Source: Aliiglaciecola sp. 3_MG-2023
Lineage (GTDB): Bacteria; Pseudomonadota; Gammaproteobacteria; Enterobacterales; Alteromonadaceae
Reading direction: 5' to 3'
Length of the DNA stretch: 64,000 bases
Assembly (NCBI RefSeq): GCF_030548205.1
Contig: NZ_JAUORV010000007.1
Location: 186,001 to 250,000, forward strand
Both the position numbers and the translations under genes were made by a program. The notes beneath the pieces are model-generated. The model was not told where the DNA came from and searched no databases. It saw only the letters and a program-made list of their open reading frames with translations. Of the stretch, positions 1 through 14,353 are shown in pieces (the stretch's first letter is position 1; each line of letters starts with the position of its first letter).

Positions 1-269
1 CTGTCGTCAGTATGACCAAAGCATTTGCTAAAGAATGTGGCAGTTTGAATATTCGTGTGAATGCGCTCTTGCCCGGATTAACAGACACTAAATTTGCGTC
101 AGCTCTCACTACCAACGATAAGATCCTAAAACAAGCGTTGAAAGTTATACCTCTAGGACGAGTGGCCGATCCTGACGAAATGGCGGGTACCGTTTTGTAC
201 TTAGTATCTGATGCATCAAGTTATACAACCGGTACTACAGTTGTGGTTGATGGTGGTATGATGGCGTAA
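1..269 (+). CDS. SDR-family oxidoreductase, C-terminal part only
   Basis: The reading frame is open from base 3 and runs off the left edge, so only about 89 C-terminal residues are present. The fragment has the hallmarks of the end of a short-chain dehydrogenase/reductase: an SMTKAFAKE helix, the NIRVNALLPG segment that follows the active site, the PLGRVADPDEMAG stretch, and the terminal TTVVVDGGMM. The nucleotide-binding GxxxGxG and the catalytic YxxxK should lie upstream, outside the window. The ATG at base 12 is an internal methionine and not a start. The substrate cannot be told from this part. A small hydrolase follows 25 bases downstream on the same strand and may be co-transcribed. Confidence 0.85.
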   Translation, partial: VVSMTKAFAKECGSLNIRVNALLPGLTDTKFASALTTNDKILKQALKVIPLGRVADPDEMAGTVLYLVSDASSYTTGTTVVVDGGMMA

Positions 270-294
270 TGTCTGTATCTAAATAAGTATTACC

Positions 295-876
295 ATGGCC
301 CATCAATTAGTGGTTTGTTCTGATATTTTTGGACAAACCGAATCGTTTAAAAACTGGTGTAATCAGGTTTTACCGGCGGACTGGCAATTAACGATTGTCA
401 GTCCTTATATTTCTTCTGTTAATTTTACGGATGAAGCCTTAGCCTATTCAGCTTTTCAGCAAGCTGGCGGTATTGAAAAATATGCCATGCGTATTTCAAC
501 TGCTTTGGCAGCCAGTCTGTCTAACAAAACTGTAATTGGATTTAGTGCTGGAGCAGCCACCTTGTATAAGCTGCTAAGTGAAAAAGAGTATTCGCAAAGT
601 ATCGATAGATTTTATGGTTTTTATCCCGGCCAAATACGCTTTTTTACCAAGCTGAAACCATCTGTTCCCAGCCAACTGTATTTCCCTTACAAAGAGCCAA
701 ACTTCAATATTGATAAGGTAATTCAGGAACTGGCCCTACATGATAATGTGCAGTGCACCAAAACCGATTACGAGCATGGATTTATGAATCTATCATCTCG
801 GGGATATGATAAGGACGCAGAGTTAAGTTTTACGGCGGAAATTAAACGGATATTATCGCCCCAAGCAGAAATCTAA
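295..876 (+). CDS. Dienelactone-hydrolase-like alpha/beta hydrolase
   Basis: A 193-residue single-domain protein with no signal peptide. It has a serine nucleophile elbow GFSAGA (Ser84) and a C-terminal EHGFMN with the probable catalytic His161. The acid is less clear; Glu134 in YKEPNF is a candidate. True dienelactone hydrolases use Cys as nucleophile, so this is a relative and not clcD itself. It sits just behind the SDR gene with a 25-base gap and is convergent with purB. The substrate is unknown. The family call is fairly sure, the function is not. Confidence 0.6.
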   Translation: MAHQLVVCSDIFGQTESFKNWCNQVLPADWQLTIVSPYISSVNFTDEALAYSAFQQAGGIEKYAMRISTALAASLSNKTVIGFSAGAATLYKLLSEKEYSQSIDRFYGFYPGQIRFFTKLKPSVPSQLYFPYKEPNFNIDKVIQELALHDNVQCTKTDYEHGFMNLSSRGYDKDAELSFTAEIKRILSPQAEI

Positions 877-931
877 TCTGTTTGGAGCGATAACGATGTT
901 AATGCACAGTGGTGTTGCGATTTAAAACCGA

Positions 932-2314
<1,383 letters not shown>

Positions 2315-2989
2315 CTATAGGGATTGATGAATAGACTGTTGCAATGCAATAGCGTTGCTTACAATACTTTTTCGATTAAATAAAATTTGTCGTCTTTTAC
2401 CGCCCAACTGCCGCCACAATACAGCGGATCGTAAACCACTCAATAAAAGGGCTCTGACTTTGTGTTGATTGGTGTTTTTCTTCAATTGCTCAGGTGTGCC
2501 GGCAATTTGGATCTTTGAGCCCAAAGGACTAATTACATCAGAATAAATACTGGCTAAATTGCTGATCATTTGTTCGTCAAATAAATCTAAATGGGCGGTT
2601 TGACGTTGTATTTGTTCAATACGTTTCGAAAGTTCGCCCAATTTTTTTGAAGATTTTTTAAGTTTACGCTCCAGACCTAACAGGCTAGCAATATAGCGTG
2701 TAATTTCTGCATCTTTTTGCATCGGCGTATTACCTAATTGGGCAATTAACGTACCTAATCCAATTTCTAAGTTTTCAATACTGCCATACACTTCAACCGT
2801 GCTTTGAGCATCCGTTAAAACTAGACTATTTATGCTTGCTTTGAACCCATTATTGTCAGCTTCCCCTTTACGGGCGACAGACTGCACTAGGCTTGCCGCT
2901 TGACATACGCCAGCTAAGGCCAAGGTTTTTTCTTTATCGTGGTCTATGTTCAACGCAAATAACTCTCTATAATTCCGCCACCTAGACAT
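2315..2989 (-). CDS. hflD: HflD homologue (YcfC family)
   Basis: Member of the HflD family, a peripheral inner-membrane protein that in E. coli affects lambda lysogenisation by binding CII; its housekeeping role is unclear. Identified by the [15 protein letters not shown] opening, overall length and position between mnmA and purB. The start is uncertain. The ATG at 2989 gives 224 residues. A TTG at 2953 overlaps the mnmA stop as TTGA, has AGAGAG about ten bases upstream, and gives 212 residues, close to the 213 of E. coli. Translational coupling to mnmA is likely either way. No phage-related gene is nearby. Confidence 0.88.
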   Translation of the reverse strand: MSRWRNYRELFALNIDHDKEKTLALAGVCQAASLVQSVARKGEADNNGFKASINSLVLTDAQSTVEVYGSIENLEIGLGTLIAQLGNTPMQKDAEITRYIASLLGLERKLKKSSKKLGELSKRIEQIQRQTAHLDLFDEQMISNLASIYSDVISPLGSKIQIAGTPEQLKKNTNQHKVRALLLSGLRSAVLWRQLGGKRRQILFNRKSIVSNAIALQQSIHQSL

Positions 2990-4074
2990 TCATCTTGCTG
3001 ATAAAATACTGCCGACTGCCCGGGCGTAACGGCTTTTTGTGGTTGGTCAAAAAGCACTTTAATTTGACCATCAGGTAGTGGCGTTATGATACAGGGAATA
3101 TCTTCCTGACGGTAACGTGTTTTAACCGCGCAACGGATTTCTTGTTGGGGACCTAAACGATCTACCCAATGCAACTGATTGGCGACCAAGCCCACTGAAT
3201 ACAGGGCAGGGTGGTCGGCACCTTGACCCACAATGAGAACGTTACGCTTAACATCTTTGTCGACCACATACCAAGGCTCGTCACCAAATTCTTTTTTACC
3301 GCCAATGTGTAATCCTTTACGTTGGCCTAAAGTATGAAACATGAGTCCGTCATGTTGGCCAATTTCAACCCCTTCAGCGGTTTCAATAATACCGGGTTGA
3401 GCTGGTAAATACTGACCTAAAAAGTCTTTAAACTTGCGCTCGCCAATAAAACAAATACCTGTGCTGTCTTTTTTATCGTGGGTGATAAAGTCTTGTTGTT
3501 CAGCAATTTTGCGCACTTCAGGCTTTTCGATATCGCCAACGGGAAATAAGGTTTTGGCAATATGTTCTTCTCCCAAAGTGTATAGGAAGTAGCTTTGGTC
3601 TTTATTGCTATCTAGACCACGTAACATCTTCCAATGACCCTCTCTCATTTCACGACGCACGTAATGTCCGGTAGCAATATAATCTGCTCCTAAATCTTCT
3701 GCAGCAAATTCTAAAAACGCCTTAAATTTGATTTCCTTATTACACATAATATCGGGATTAGGCGTGCGGCCCGCCCGATATTCTTCAAGAAAATATTCAA
3801 AAACATTGTCCCAGTATTCCGCAGCGAAATTGATTGTATGTAACTCTATGCCAAGTTTGTCGGCTACCGCTTGCGCATCAGCCAGATCTTCAGCCGCTAA
3901 ACAATATTCGTCACTGTCATCTTCTTCCCAGTTTTTCATAAACAGGCCTTCAACTTGATAACCTTGTTGTTGAAGAAGGTAAGCTGCAACAGAAGAATCT
4001 ACACCGCCAGACATTCCAACGATGACTTTTTTGTTAGCGTTTTGTAAATTTGCTGTCGTGTTTGTATTTGACAT
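2950..4074 (-). CDS. mnmA: tRNA-specific 2-thiouridylase MnmA
   Basis: Thiolates U34 of the tRNAs for Lys, Glu and Gln, taking sulfur from the Tus relay and activating the base with ATP. The PP-loop SGGVDSS is at residues 22-28, the catalytic Cys111 is in [12 protein letters not shown], and the persulfide Cys208 is in [10 protein letters not shown], matching Cys102 and Cys199 of E. coli. The open frame extends to an ATG at 4146, but those 24 extra residues are not family-like and lack a ribosome site. The ATG at 4074 (374 residues, MSNTNTT) fits better. First gene of mnmA-hflD-purB; its end overlaps the start of hflD. Confidence 0.96.
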   Translation of the reverse strand: MSNTNTTANLQNANKKVIVGMSGGVDSSVAAYLLQQQGYQVEGLFMKNWEEDDSDEYCLAAEDLADAQAVADKLGIELHTINFAAEYWDNVFEYFLEEYRAGRTPNPDIMCNKEIKFKAFLEFAAEDLGADYIATGHYVRREMREGHWKMLRGLDSNKDQSYFLYTLGEEHIAKTLFPVGDIEKPEVRKIAEQQDFITHDKKDSTGICFIGERKFKDFLGQYLPAQPGIIETAEGVEIGQHDGLMFHTLGQRKGLHIGGKKEFGDEPWYVVDKDVKRNVLIVGQGADHPALYSVGLVANQLHWVDRLGPQQEIRCAVKTRYRQEDIPCIITPLPDGQIKVLFDQPQKAVTPGQSAVFYQQDECLGGGIIESYLR

Positions 4075-4222
4075 ATTGGCTGGCGAATTCTTGGCTGCTA
4101 AATTGGGCGGCAAGTCTAGCAAAATAAAGCCTTTAGTTAAATACACGGGATTACAAAAAAGAACTAATTTATAACCAAAATTTCATTGTTCAAAAATTTT
4201 TAAAAGGGTTTCTTAAGCCTTG

Positions 4223-4798
4223 CTACAAAATTCGATATTTTCCGTTTTCTAAGCCGTCAATGGTCCACTGACCAATTTGATAACGAATGAGTCGCAAAGT
4301 GGGGAAGCCCACTGCCGCTGTCATTCGCCGCACTTGGCGATTCCGTCCTTCCTGAATGGTTAAGGATATCCAACTTGTTGGAATATTGGCTCGAAATCTG
4401 ACTGGCGGGTGCCGCTCCCAAACCTCTGGAGGTGGTATTTTTTTAACTTTTGCAGGCATAGTCGGCCCATCTTTTAATTCAACCCCAGCGCATAGTTTAT
4501 TGATTGCCTCTTGACTAATGTCACCATCCACCTGTGCCCAGTAGGTTTTCGACGTTTTTTGTTTTGGGTTGGCAATTTGATGTTGCAGTTTACCGTCATT
4601 GGTTAACACTAATAAACCTTCACTATCTCGATCTAAGCGCCCGGCAGCGTATACATCAGGTACGTTTATATAGTCTTTGAGGGTCTTACGATTTTGGTCA
4701 TCGGTAAATTGAGTCAGTACATCGAAAGGTTTATTAAATAAAAGTACCGTCCTGTTTTGACCTATCGATTTCTTTTTTACGTGCTTTTTACGATTCAT
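4223..4798 (-). CDS. rluE: 23S rRNA pseudouridine synthase, RluE type
   Basis: RsuA/RluB/E/F-family pseudouridine synthase; RluE modifies U2457 of 23S rRNA in E. coli. The family motif GRLDRDSEGLLVL contains the catalytic Asp56, and the QEGRNRQVRRM segment that follows late in the fold is present. At 191 residues it lacks the N-terminal S4 domain of RsuA and RluB, which fits RluE. The basic N-terminus (MNRKKHVKKK) suits an RNA-binding protein. It is transcribed alone, divergent from idh. Assignment to RluE over other short paralogues rests on length and sequence look. Confidence 0.88.
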   Translation of the reverse strand: MNRKKHVKKKSIGQNRTVLLFNKPFDVLTQFTDDQNRKTLKDYINVPDVYAAGRLDRDSEGLLVLTNDGKLQHQIANPKQKTSKTYWAQVDGDISQEAINKLCAGVELKDGPTMPAKVKKIPPPEVWERHPPVRFRANIPTSWISLTIQEGRNRQVRRMTAAVGFPTLRLIRYQIGQWTIDGLENGKYRIL

Positions 4799-7327
<2,529 letters not shown>

Positions 7328-7384
7328 TTGAATGTGTTATTAATCGATCCCATCCTTTAGGTTGGGGTCGAAAATAAAACTTAC

Positions 7385-7413
7385 AAAAAAGCAGGCTAAA
7401 TAGCCTGCTTTTT
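7385..7413. terminator. Bidirectional rho-independent terminator idh/cspD
   Basis: The inverted repeat GCAGGCTA-aa-TAGCCTGC is flanked by A-runs on the left and T-runs on the right, so it can work on both strands. It lies between the convergent ends of idh and cspD. Confidence 0.9.
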
Positions 7414-7443
7414 ATTTGAAAAGTAGTATTAAGTCTAGTTTAA

Positions 7444-7662
7444 CTATCTTTCAGGTTCATCGCTGATGTCTATGTTCTCAGCGTGCAAGCCTTTTGGCCC
7501 TTGCTGAACTTCATAAGTCACTTCTTGACCCGCTTTTAAAGATCGATAACCGTCCATCTTAATTGTGGAGTAATGTGCGAAAATATCTTCTCCACCATCA
7601 TCAGGAACAATAAAACCGAACCCTTTTGCATTGTTAAACCATTTGACTTTTCCAACCGCCAT
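7444..7662 (-). CDS. cspD: Cold-shock-domain protein CspD
   Basis: A 72-residue single cold-shock domain that binds single-stranded nucleic acid. RNP1 (KGFGFI) and RNP2-like (DIFAHYS) motifs are clear, and the DGYRSLKAGQ and QQGPKGLHA stretches resemble E. coli CspD, a stationary-phase replication inhibitor, more than CspA. The open frame reaches 7734, but the ATG at 7662 has the strong ribosome site AAGGAAG and the right length. It is divergent from clpS, the same cspD/clpS-clpA arrangement as in E. coli, where CspD is turned over by a AAA+ protease. Confidence 0.92.
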   Translation of the reverse strand: MAVGKVKWFNNAKGFGFIVPDDGGEDIFAHYSTIKMDGYRSLKAGQEVTYEVQQGPKGLHAENIDISDEPER

Positions 7663-7830
7663 ACATCTGCTTCCTTTTAATCCCTTGAACTGACACTGCA
7701 TAATCCCCACTATAAGAGTGTAGAGATGAGGCAAATCGACTGCACAACGTTTTGCCCTATGTAAAATGTAGATATTTTAACCTACTAATGTCAAGGTCAA
7801 ATTAATTTAATCGACAAAAATAACGAAAAA

Positions 7831-7880
7831 CAGCACAATTAATCGTAAATCAGCACAATTTTTGTCAAAACGGCACTATT
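7831..7880 (+). repeat. Three 10-bp repeats spaced exactly 20 bp, cspD-clpS intergenic
   Basis: CAGCACAATT occurs at 7831-7840 and again at 7851-7860, and a two-mismatch copy CGGCACTATT occurs at 7871-7880. All three are in the same direction and one 20-bp period apart, about two helical turns, which puts them on one face of the DNA. The array ends 8 bases before the clpS start and lies in the divergent cspD/clpS promoter region. This looks like a cooperative regulator array; the regulator is unknown. Confidence 0.6.
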
Positions 7881-7888
7881 ATTTGAAT

Positions 7889-8209
7889 ATGAGTAAAGAT
7901 AATACAATAAGCATAGATCACGATAAGCACTTAGAGGCAATCAAAAAGAAAGTTGAACCGCCTCCCATGTACAAGGTCTTGATCAATAACGACGATTACA
8001 CTCCGATGGATTTTGTCATTGAGGTGTTGATGCGCTTTTTTAACATGGATGCTGAAAAAGCCAATCAACTGATGTTGACAGTACATTATCGGGGGCGTGC
8101 TGTATGCGGTGTTTATACCGCCCAAATCGCTGAGACAAAAGTGATGCAGGTCAATCAGTATGCTAGAAAACATCAGCATCCTTTAATGTGCAGCATGGAG
8201 CAAGCATAG
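7889..8209 (+). CDS. clpS: ATP-dependent Clp protease adaptor ClpS
   Basis: Adaptor that delivers proteins with N-terminal Leu, Phe, Trp or Tyr to ClpAP. The 106 residues match E. coli ClpS in length. The N-degron pocket region ([24 protein letters not shown]), the [16 protein letters not shown] core and the [12 protein letters not shown] stretch are all present. The open frame starts at a TTG at 7862, but the ATG at 7889 gives the family start, although no clear Shine-Dalgarno precedes it. clpA follows after 268 bases, an unusually long gap for this pair, with no convincing gene inside it. Confidence 0.95.
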   Translation: MSKDNTISIDHDKHLEAIKKKVEPPPMYKVLINNDDYTPMDFVIEVLMRFFNMDAEKANQLMLTVHYRGRAVCGVYTAQIAETKVMQVNQYARKHQHPLMCSMEQA

Positions 8210-8477
8210 GCAAAAGGATGTACAGTTAATTTTTTTAAATAGCGTTTTTTATGCAAATGATCGCATAAAACAATTGATTTTAACCTTTGAATCAGAGAGT
8301 CTGATAACGAAGAAATATGTAGAAATGGAGGCTTTAACCATGGAAACGTCAATTTTTAAAGGCGGTTTTTGTGGCTAATAAACTGATCATTAAGGTTTTA
8401 TCTGATTCAGAAGATAACAACCCAAGTCAGTTTTCTTCAGGGTTAACCAACCAACCCGATTTTAGGAGGGTATAAGT

Positions 8478-10742
8478 ATGTTGAATAAAGATTTAGAGCA
8501 GACCCTTAACGAAGCGTTTATCTTTGCCAGAGAGCATCGTCATGAATTTATGACAGTGGAACATCTGTTACTAGCGCTTTTGGATAATAAAGCCGCCAGA
8601 GAAGCTCTCAAAGCGTGTGGAGCCAATATTGAGTCTATCAAAGCCGAGCTAATCGATTTTGTTAAAGACACCACACCACTTATCTTAGAAGATGATACAA
8701 GTGATCGAGAAACTCAGCCCACTTTAGGCTTTCAGAGGGTATTGCAACGCGCCGTATTCCATGTGCAATCGTCCGGGAAAGAAGAAGTTACCGGTGCTAA
8801 CGTTTTAGTAGCGATTTTCAGTGAACAAGAATCTCAAGCGGTTTATATTCTGAAAAAAACCGACGTTACGCGACTGGATGTGGTTAATTACATATCCCAT
8901 GGCGTAAGTAAAAACGATGACGAAGCAAATGTTGAAAGCCAAGATGAAACTGCCGAGGGTGAAGAAAATACCTCAGTATTAGAAAAGTACTCGTCAAACT
9001 TAAACGTGCAGGCTAAAGCAGGCAAAATTGATCCCCTCATCGGCCGAGATTCAGAATTAGAACGCACAATTCAGATTTTATGTCGGCGACGCAAGAATAA
9101 CCCTCTTCTAGTGGGCGAGGCAGGTGTAGGTAAAACTGCTATTGCAGAAGGTTTAGCTTATCGCATCGTTAACAATGAAGTTCCTGAAGTAATTGCATCT
9201 TCCACCGTATATTCATTGGACTTGGGCGGATTACTGGCGGGCACGAAATACCGTGGCGACTTTGAAAAACGCTTGAAAGGTATTCTCAAAGAGCTGAGTA
9301 AAGACGAAGATGCCATATTATTTATTGATGAAATTCACACTATTATTGGCGCAGGAGCTGCTTCCGGTGGGGTGATGGATGCATCTAATTTATTGAAACC
9401 CAAGTTAAGTAGTGGCGAATTGCGCTGTATTGGTTCAACAACCTATCAGGAGTATCAAGGAATTTTTGAGAAGGATAGGGCGTTAGCTCGTCGTTTCCAA
9501 AAAATTGACGTGACTGAGCCAAGTGTTGCTGATACGACTAAAATACTGATGGGCTTAAAAAGTCGTTACGAGAAACATCATAGTGTGCGCTTTACGAATC
9601 AAGCGATTAAAGCGGCCTCAGAGCTCTCTGCTAAGTACATAAACGAACGTCACTTGCCTGATAAGGCAATAGATGTCATCGATGAAGCTGGTGCGTCTCA
9701 GCGCTTGTTACCGGTTTCTAAAAGACGCAAAACCATAGGCGTAGGGGAAATTGAACATATCATTGCCAAAATGGCCCGTATTCCTGAAAAGTCAGTGTCA
9801 GCATCAGATAAAGAAACATTGAAAAATCTGACTCGTGATTTGAAACTGGTTGTGTTTGGTCAAGACAAAGCGATTGAAACCTTGTCTGACGCCATTCGCT
9901 TGTCGCGCTCCGGTTTAGGGGTGGAAACTAAACCCATAGGTAACTTTATGTTTGCCGGGCCTACAGGTGTGGGGAAAACTGAAGTCACTCAGCAACTCGC
10001 TAAAATAATGGGCGTAGAGTTAGTCCGTTTTGATATGTCTGAGTATATGGAGCGTCATGCGGTCAGTCGATTAATCGGCGCACCTCCTGGTTATGTCGGC
10101 TTTGATCAAGGTGGGTTGTTAACCGATGCGGTGATTAAAAACCCATATTGTGTTGTGTTACTCGATGAGATTGAAAAAGCACACAGTGATATATACAACA
10201 TATTGTTGCAAGTGATGGATCATGGAACCTTAACCGATAACAACGGACGTAAAGTTGATTTCCGCAATGTGGTTTTAGTGATGACAACCAACGCGGGTGT
10301 TCAAGAAACCATTAAAACCTCCATTGGTTTTAAACAGCAGGACCACAGCTTTGACGCAATTAGTGAAATCAATAAAATATTTACACCAGAATTTAGAAAC
10401 CGCTTAGATGGCATTATATGGTTCAATCATCTTGAATCAGACGTTATCTTACAAGTGGTAGATAAATTTATCATTGAACTGCAAGTCCAATTGGACAATA
10501 AGGGCGTTTCGATGGAAATTGACGATGCTGCTCGTCAGTGGTTGGCGAAAAAAGGCTACGATAGAGCCATGGGCGCGCGTCCAATGTCTAGAACTATGCA
10601 AGAGCATGTGAAGAAAAACTTAGCCAATGAGTTACTCTTTGGTGAGCTAGTCAATGGCGGAACCGTCAAAATTAGCGTCAAAGACGACAAGCTTAATTTC
10701 GATTATTCTAATCAAAGCTCTAAGCAAGCTAGTAAAGTTTAG
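8478..10742 (+). CDS. clpA: ClpA, AAA+ unfoldase subunit of ClpAP
   Basis: Hexameric unfoldase that feeds substrates to ClpP. The 754 residues show an N-domain (about 1-145) that binds ClpS, a first AAA+ module with Walker A GEAGVGKT and Walker B LFIDEIHT, and a second with Walker A GPTGVGKT and Walker B VLLDEIEKA. A SIGF loop near residue 615 matches the IGL/F loop that docks on ClpP. An acidic linker rich in D and E lies around 145-165. The ribosome site TTTAGGAGGG is strong. The 8210-8477 leader holds short imperfect repeats but nothing I can name. A terminator follows. Confidence 0.97.
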   Translation: MLNKDLEQTLNEAFIFAREHRHEFMTVEHLLLALLDNKAAREALKACGANIESIKAELIDFVKDTTPLILEDDTSDRETQPTLGFQRVLQRAVFHVQSSGKEEVTGANVLVAIFSEQESQAVYILKKTDVTRLDVVNYISHGVSKNDDEANVESQDETAEGEENTSVLEKYSSNLNVQAKAGKIDPLIGRDSELERTIQILCRRRKNNPLLVGEAGVGKTAIAEGLAYRIVNNEVPEVIASSTVYSLDLGGLLAGTKYRGDFEKRLKGILKELSKDEDAILFIDEIHTIIGAGAASGGVMDASNLLKPKLSSGELRCIGSTTYQEYQGIFEKDRALARRFQKIDVTEPSVADTTKILMGLKSRYEKHHSVRFTNQAIKAASELSAKYINERHLPDKAIDVIDEAGASQRLLPVSKRRKTIGVGEIEHIIAKMARIPEKSVSASDKETLKNLTRDLKLVVFGQDKAIETLSDAIRLSRSGLGVETKPIGNFMFAGPTGVGKTEVTQQLAKIMGVELVRFDMSEYMERHAVSRLIGAPPGYVGFDQGGLLTDAVIKNPYCVVLLDEIEKAHSDIYNILLQVMDHGTLTDNNGRKVDFRNVVLVMTTNAGVQETIKTSIGFKQQDHSFDAISEINKIFTPEFRNRLDGIIWFNHLESDVILQVVDKFIIELQVQLDNKGVSMEIDDAARQWLAKKGYDRAMGARPMSRTMQEHVKKNLANELLFGELVNGGTVKISVKDDKLNFDYSNQSSKQASKV

Positions 10743-10782
10743 TATTCTAACGGGTTACCCATAGAACACAGACTAGATAAAC

Positions 10783-10808
10783 AAAAACCCAGCAATGCTG
10801 GGTTTTTT
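10783..10808 (+). terminator. Rho-independent terminator after clpA
   Basis: AAAAACCCAGC-aat-GCTGGGTTTTTT: an 11-base arm hairpin ending in a T-run. It is symmetrical enough to serve infA on the minus strand as well, since the two genes converge. Confidence 0.92.
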
Positions 10809-10836
10809 AATGCTAATTTAGCAAAAGGAACGTGTC

Positions 10837-11055
10837 TTATCTGGCGCGATAAATGATACGGCCTTTTGTTAGGTCGTAAGGAGTCATCTCAACTGTTACT
10901 TTGTCGCCAGTTAATATTCGTATATAGTTTTTGCGCATCTTTCCGGAGATGTGCGCAGTGACGACGTGTCCGTTTTCTAATTCAACGCGGAACATAGTAT
11001 TAGGAAGTGTGTCCAATACGGTACCTTCCATTTCAATACAGTCTTCTTTCGCCAT
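10837..11055 (-). CDS. infA: Translation initiation factor IF-1
   Basis: The 72-residue OB-fold factor that occupies the ribosomal A site during initiation. The sequence is nearly canonical, with [22 protein letters not shown], the [11 protein letters not shown] segment and a terminal [18 protein letters not shown] ribosome site lies a few bases before the ATG. It sits downstream of bpt and aat on the minus strand, the clpA-infA-aat neighbourhood known from E. coli, with an 82-base gap that may hold its own promoter. Confidence 0.98.
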   Translation of the reverse strand: MAKEDCIEMEGTVLDTLPNTMFRVELENGHVVTAHISGKMRKNYIRILTGDKVTVEMTPYDLTKGRIIYRAR

Positions 11056-11137
11056 GTAAGTTGTTTACCTCAATTAATAAATAAGTGTCAAAAATGCCGC
11101 GCAGATTTTGCCCAATATGCGGCCAAGAGTAAAGCGC

Positions 11138-11845
11138 TTATGTGCTTTTTTTTGTGATTAATTGCCATTTATTGTTAATAAAGCGCTGATGTGGGTGAAA
11201 ATTCGCCTTATAGCGCATTTTTTGACAGGCATCTATTTGATATCCTAAATACAAAAATGATTTATTATTGAGCTTGGCTTGCTCAATTTGTTGCAAAATG
11301 GAGAAGGTTCCTAAAGATCGATTAGCGAATTCTGGTTTAAAAAATGTATAAAGCGCAGAATATGCGTCACTCAACACATCGGTAACCGCGACACCGATGA
11401 GTTTGTCATCCATATAAAATTCGATAAAAAGTGTATCTAGCCAGTCACATTCGATGAATCCAGTATATTGATTTTTACTGGCAGGATACATGCTCCCATC
11501 GTTATGACGTTGGTTTATATATTCGGCATAAATAGGGTAGTATTCGGCTTTACTGTTGGAACTGGTTAATACTTGAATATCAGCGTTTTTATTTATAATA
11601 CGACGTTGACTCTTAGATGCTAAAAATGCATCCACTGGAATTCTAATGGACTGGCACGCGTTACATTGATTGCAGTGTGGCCGATAAATTTGTTCCCCAC
11701 TGCGACGAAAACCATGTCCGAGTAGGTAATTGTATTGATGATCCAGTTGATCATCACTGTCTGTTACCAACACCAGTAATTGTTCTTGTTCCTTCTCCAG
11801 ATAACTGCATTGAAATTGCTGGGTTATACCAAATTTCATGTTCAT
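11138..11845 (-). CDS. bpt: Aspartate/glutamate leucyltransferase Bpt
   Basis: Transfers Leu from Leu-tRNA onto proteins with N-terminal Asp or Glu and so creates ClpS-recognised N-degrons. It belongs to the ATE1-like family. The N-terminal CNQCNACQSIRIP cysteine cluster, the RHNDGSMYP segment and the C-terminal YLGYQIDACQKMRYKANF are family marks. The open frame begins at 11869, but the ATG at 11845 overlaps the aat stop as ATGA and gives 235 residues, the usual length. Translational coupling to aat is expected. The two transferases generate complementary degrons for the ClpS-ClpA pair encoded just upstream. Confidence 0.93.
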   Translation of the reverse strand: MNMKFGITQQFQCSYLEKEQEQLLVLVTDSDDQLDHQYNYLLGHGFRRSGEQIYRPHCNQCNACQSIRIPVDAFLASKSQRRIINKNADIQVLTSSNSKAEYYPIYAEYINQRHNDGSMYPASKNQYTGFIECDWLDTLFIEFYMDDKLIGVAVTDVLSDAYSALYTFFKPEFANRSLGTFSILQQIEQAKLNNKSFLYLGYQIDACQKMRYKANFHPHQRFINNKWQLITKKST

Positions 11846-12540
11846 GCTGTTAGCACCTGAGGGGCCCAAAATTTAGTGGGTTTCTTTTCCACTTCAGAGG
11901 CCAATAATTCCAAAAACGTTTTTCTGGGTATTTCTTCGCATCCCAAACTGGCTAAGTGTGGGTTTTGCATTTGGCAATCAATTAGCCTGACGTCATTGGC
12001 TTTTAGCAACTCAACTAAATAATGAAACCCAACTTTAGATGCATTAGCTTGGCGGCTAAACATGGATTCTCCACAAAACACATTATTGACAAACACACCA
12101 TATAATCCGCCAATTAAACCCTCATCATTCCAAACTTCTATGGAGTGGGCGTAACCAGCTTGGTGTAGATTTTTATAGGCTTCTATCATATCTGTGGTTA
12201 TCCAAGTGCCATTGTCTTTTCGTGGAATGGTAGAGCAGGCGTCGATAACATCATTGAAGCAGGTATCCATGGTGACCTTAGGCGTGGTTTTACGGATATG
12301 TTTAAGCAAACTTTTACTACTTTTATACTTTTCAGTAAAAAGCACGCCTCGTGGATCGGGACTCCACCATAAAATAGGCTCCCCGGCTGAGAACCAAGGG
12401 AAAATACCATGTTGGTAGCTCCTTACTAAGCGAGGGACACTAAGATCACCTCCAAAAGCTAACAGACCATTGGGGTCTTTTAAGGCATCTAAAGGAGATG
12501 GGAAGGTGAGAGAAGTGTCAAGCTTGTACAAGGAAATCAT
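11842..12540 (-). CDS. aat: Leucyl/phenylalanyl-tRNA--protein transferase Aat
   Basis: Adds Leu or Phe from tRNA to proteins with N-terminal Lys or Arg, marking them for ClpS-ClpAP. The 232 residues contain the family hallmarks FPSPLDALKDPNGLLAFGGDL, GIFPWFSAGEPILWWSPDPR, the GESMFS loop and DCQMQNPHLASLG. Its stop overlaps the bpt start by four bases. Together with clpS, clpA and bpt it completes the bacterial N-degron pathway within about 5 kb. Confidence 0.97.
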   Translation of the reverse strand: MISLYKLDTSLTFPSPLDALKDPNGLLAFGGDLSVPRLVRSYQHGIFPWFSAGEPILWWSPDPRGVLFTEKYKSSKSLLKHIRKTTPKVTMDTCFNDVIDACSTIPRKDNGTWITTDMIEAYKNLHQAGYAHSIEVWNDEGLIGGLYGVFVNNVFCGESMFSRQANASKVGFHYLVELLKANDVRLIDCQMQNPHLASLGCEEIPRKTFLELLASEVEKKPTKFWAPQVLTA

Positions 12541-12579
12541 GGTTTATGTTCTCTCTAAAACAAGCTCGACCTTAACTGC

Positions 12580-13879
<1,300 letters not shown>

Positions 13880-14326
13880 ATGTCTCAGAGTGTGACCGGA
13901 ATATTTAAAGATGGTCAAGAATATATGAAAACTTGGCCAATGGAAAAACAGTTGAATGGGCTTTTTCCCGAATATCGGGTAATTAGCGCTACTAAGTTGT
14001 CGATTACCATCATGCCACCACTTGCTGTATTAAGTACGTTTTCTATTATCAACTTTTACGGCGATAGCTTTATACCTCAGGGCATCGCAATAGGCGCTTT
14101 TTTTCTGAGCCTGCCTATGCAGGGGTTAATGTGGTTAGGTCATCGATCTAATCAAACCCTTCCTCCAGCATTGCGCGCTTGGTATCAGGAAATTCATCAT
14201 AAAATGCAATTACAAGGTGTGAAGGTTAACCAACAACGCTCTCAACCTCGTTATAAAGAATTGGCGAAACTATTGAAAACTGCGTTTAAAGAGCTTGATA
14301 AAGTGTTTACCAAGCAATGGTTTTAA
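13880..14326 (+). CDS. yfbV: UPF0208 membrane protein YfbV
   Basis: A 148-residue DUF412 (YfbV) protein with unknown biochemical function; the E. coli homologue affects Ter macrodomain insulation. Two hydrophobic segments are visible around residues 45-62 and 67-87 (MPPLAVLSTFSII and IAIGAFFLSLPMQGLM), followed by a basic cytoplasmic tail. TWPMEKQLNGLFPEYRVI near the start is typical. AAGGATTCAA precedes the ATG. It converges on sprT with only 27 bases between. Confidence 0.9.
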   Translation: MSQSVTGIFKDGQEYMKTWPMEKQLNGLFPEYRVISATKLSITIMPPLAVLSTFSIINFYGDSFIPQGIAIGAFFLSLPMQGLMWLGHRSNQTLPPALRAWYQEIHHKMQLQGVKVNQQRSQPRYKELAKLLKTAFKELDKVFTKQWF

Positions 14327-14353
14327 TAATTCCATCATTGTTAAAATAGTGCT

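Noticed and set aside
3728-3958. Plus-strand open frame inside mnmA.
   Set aside because: Antisense shadow of a conserved coding region.
7741-7750. Fourth copy of the CAGCACAATT-like repeat (TGCACAACGT).
   Set aside because: Only GCACAA is shared and the distance does not fit the 20-bp phase.
8324-8377. Possible 17-codon reading frame between clpS and clpA (MEALTMETSIF...).
   Set aside because: No clear ribosome site and too short to support without conservation data.
12194-12418. Open frames opposite or out of frame within aat.
   Set aside because: Shadows of a strongly conserved gene; no ribosome site or family features.
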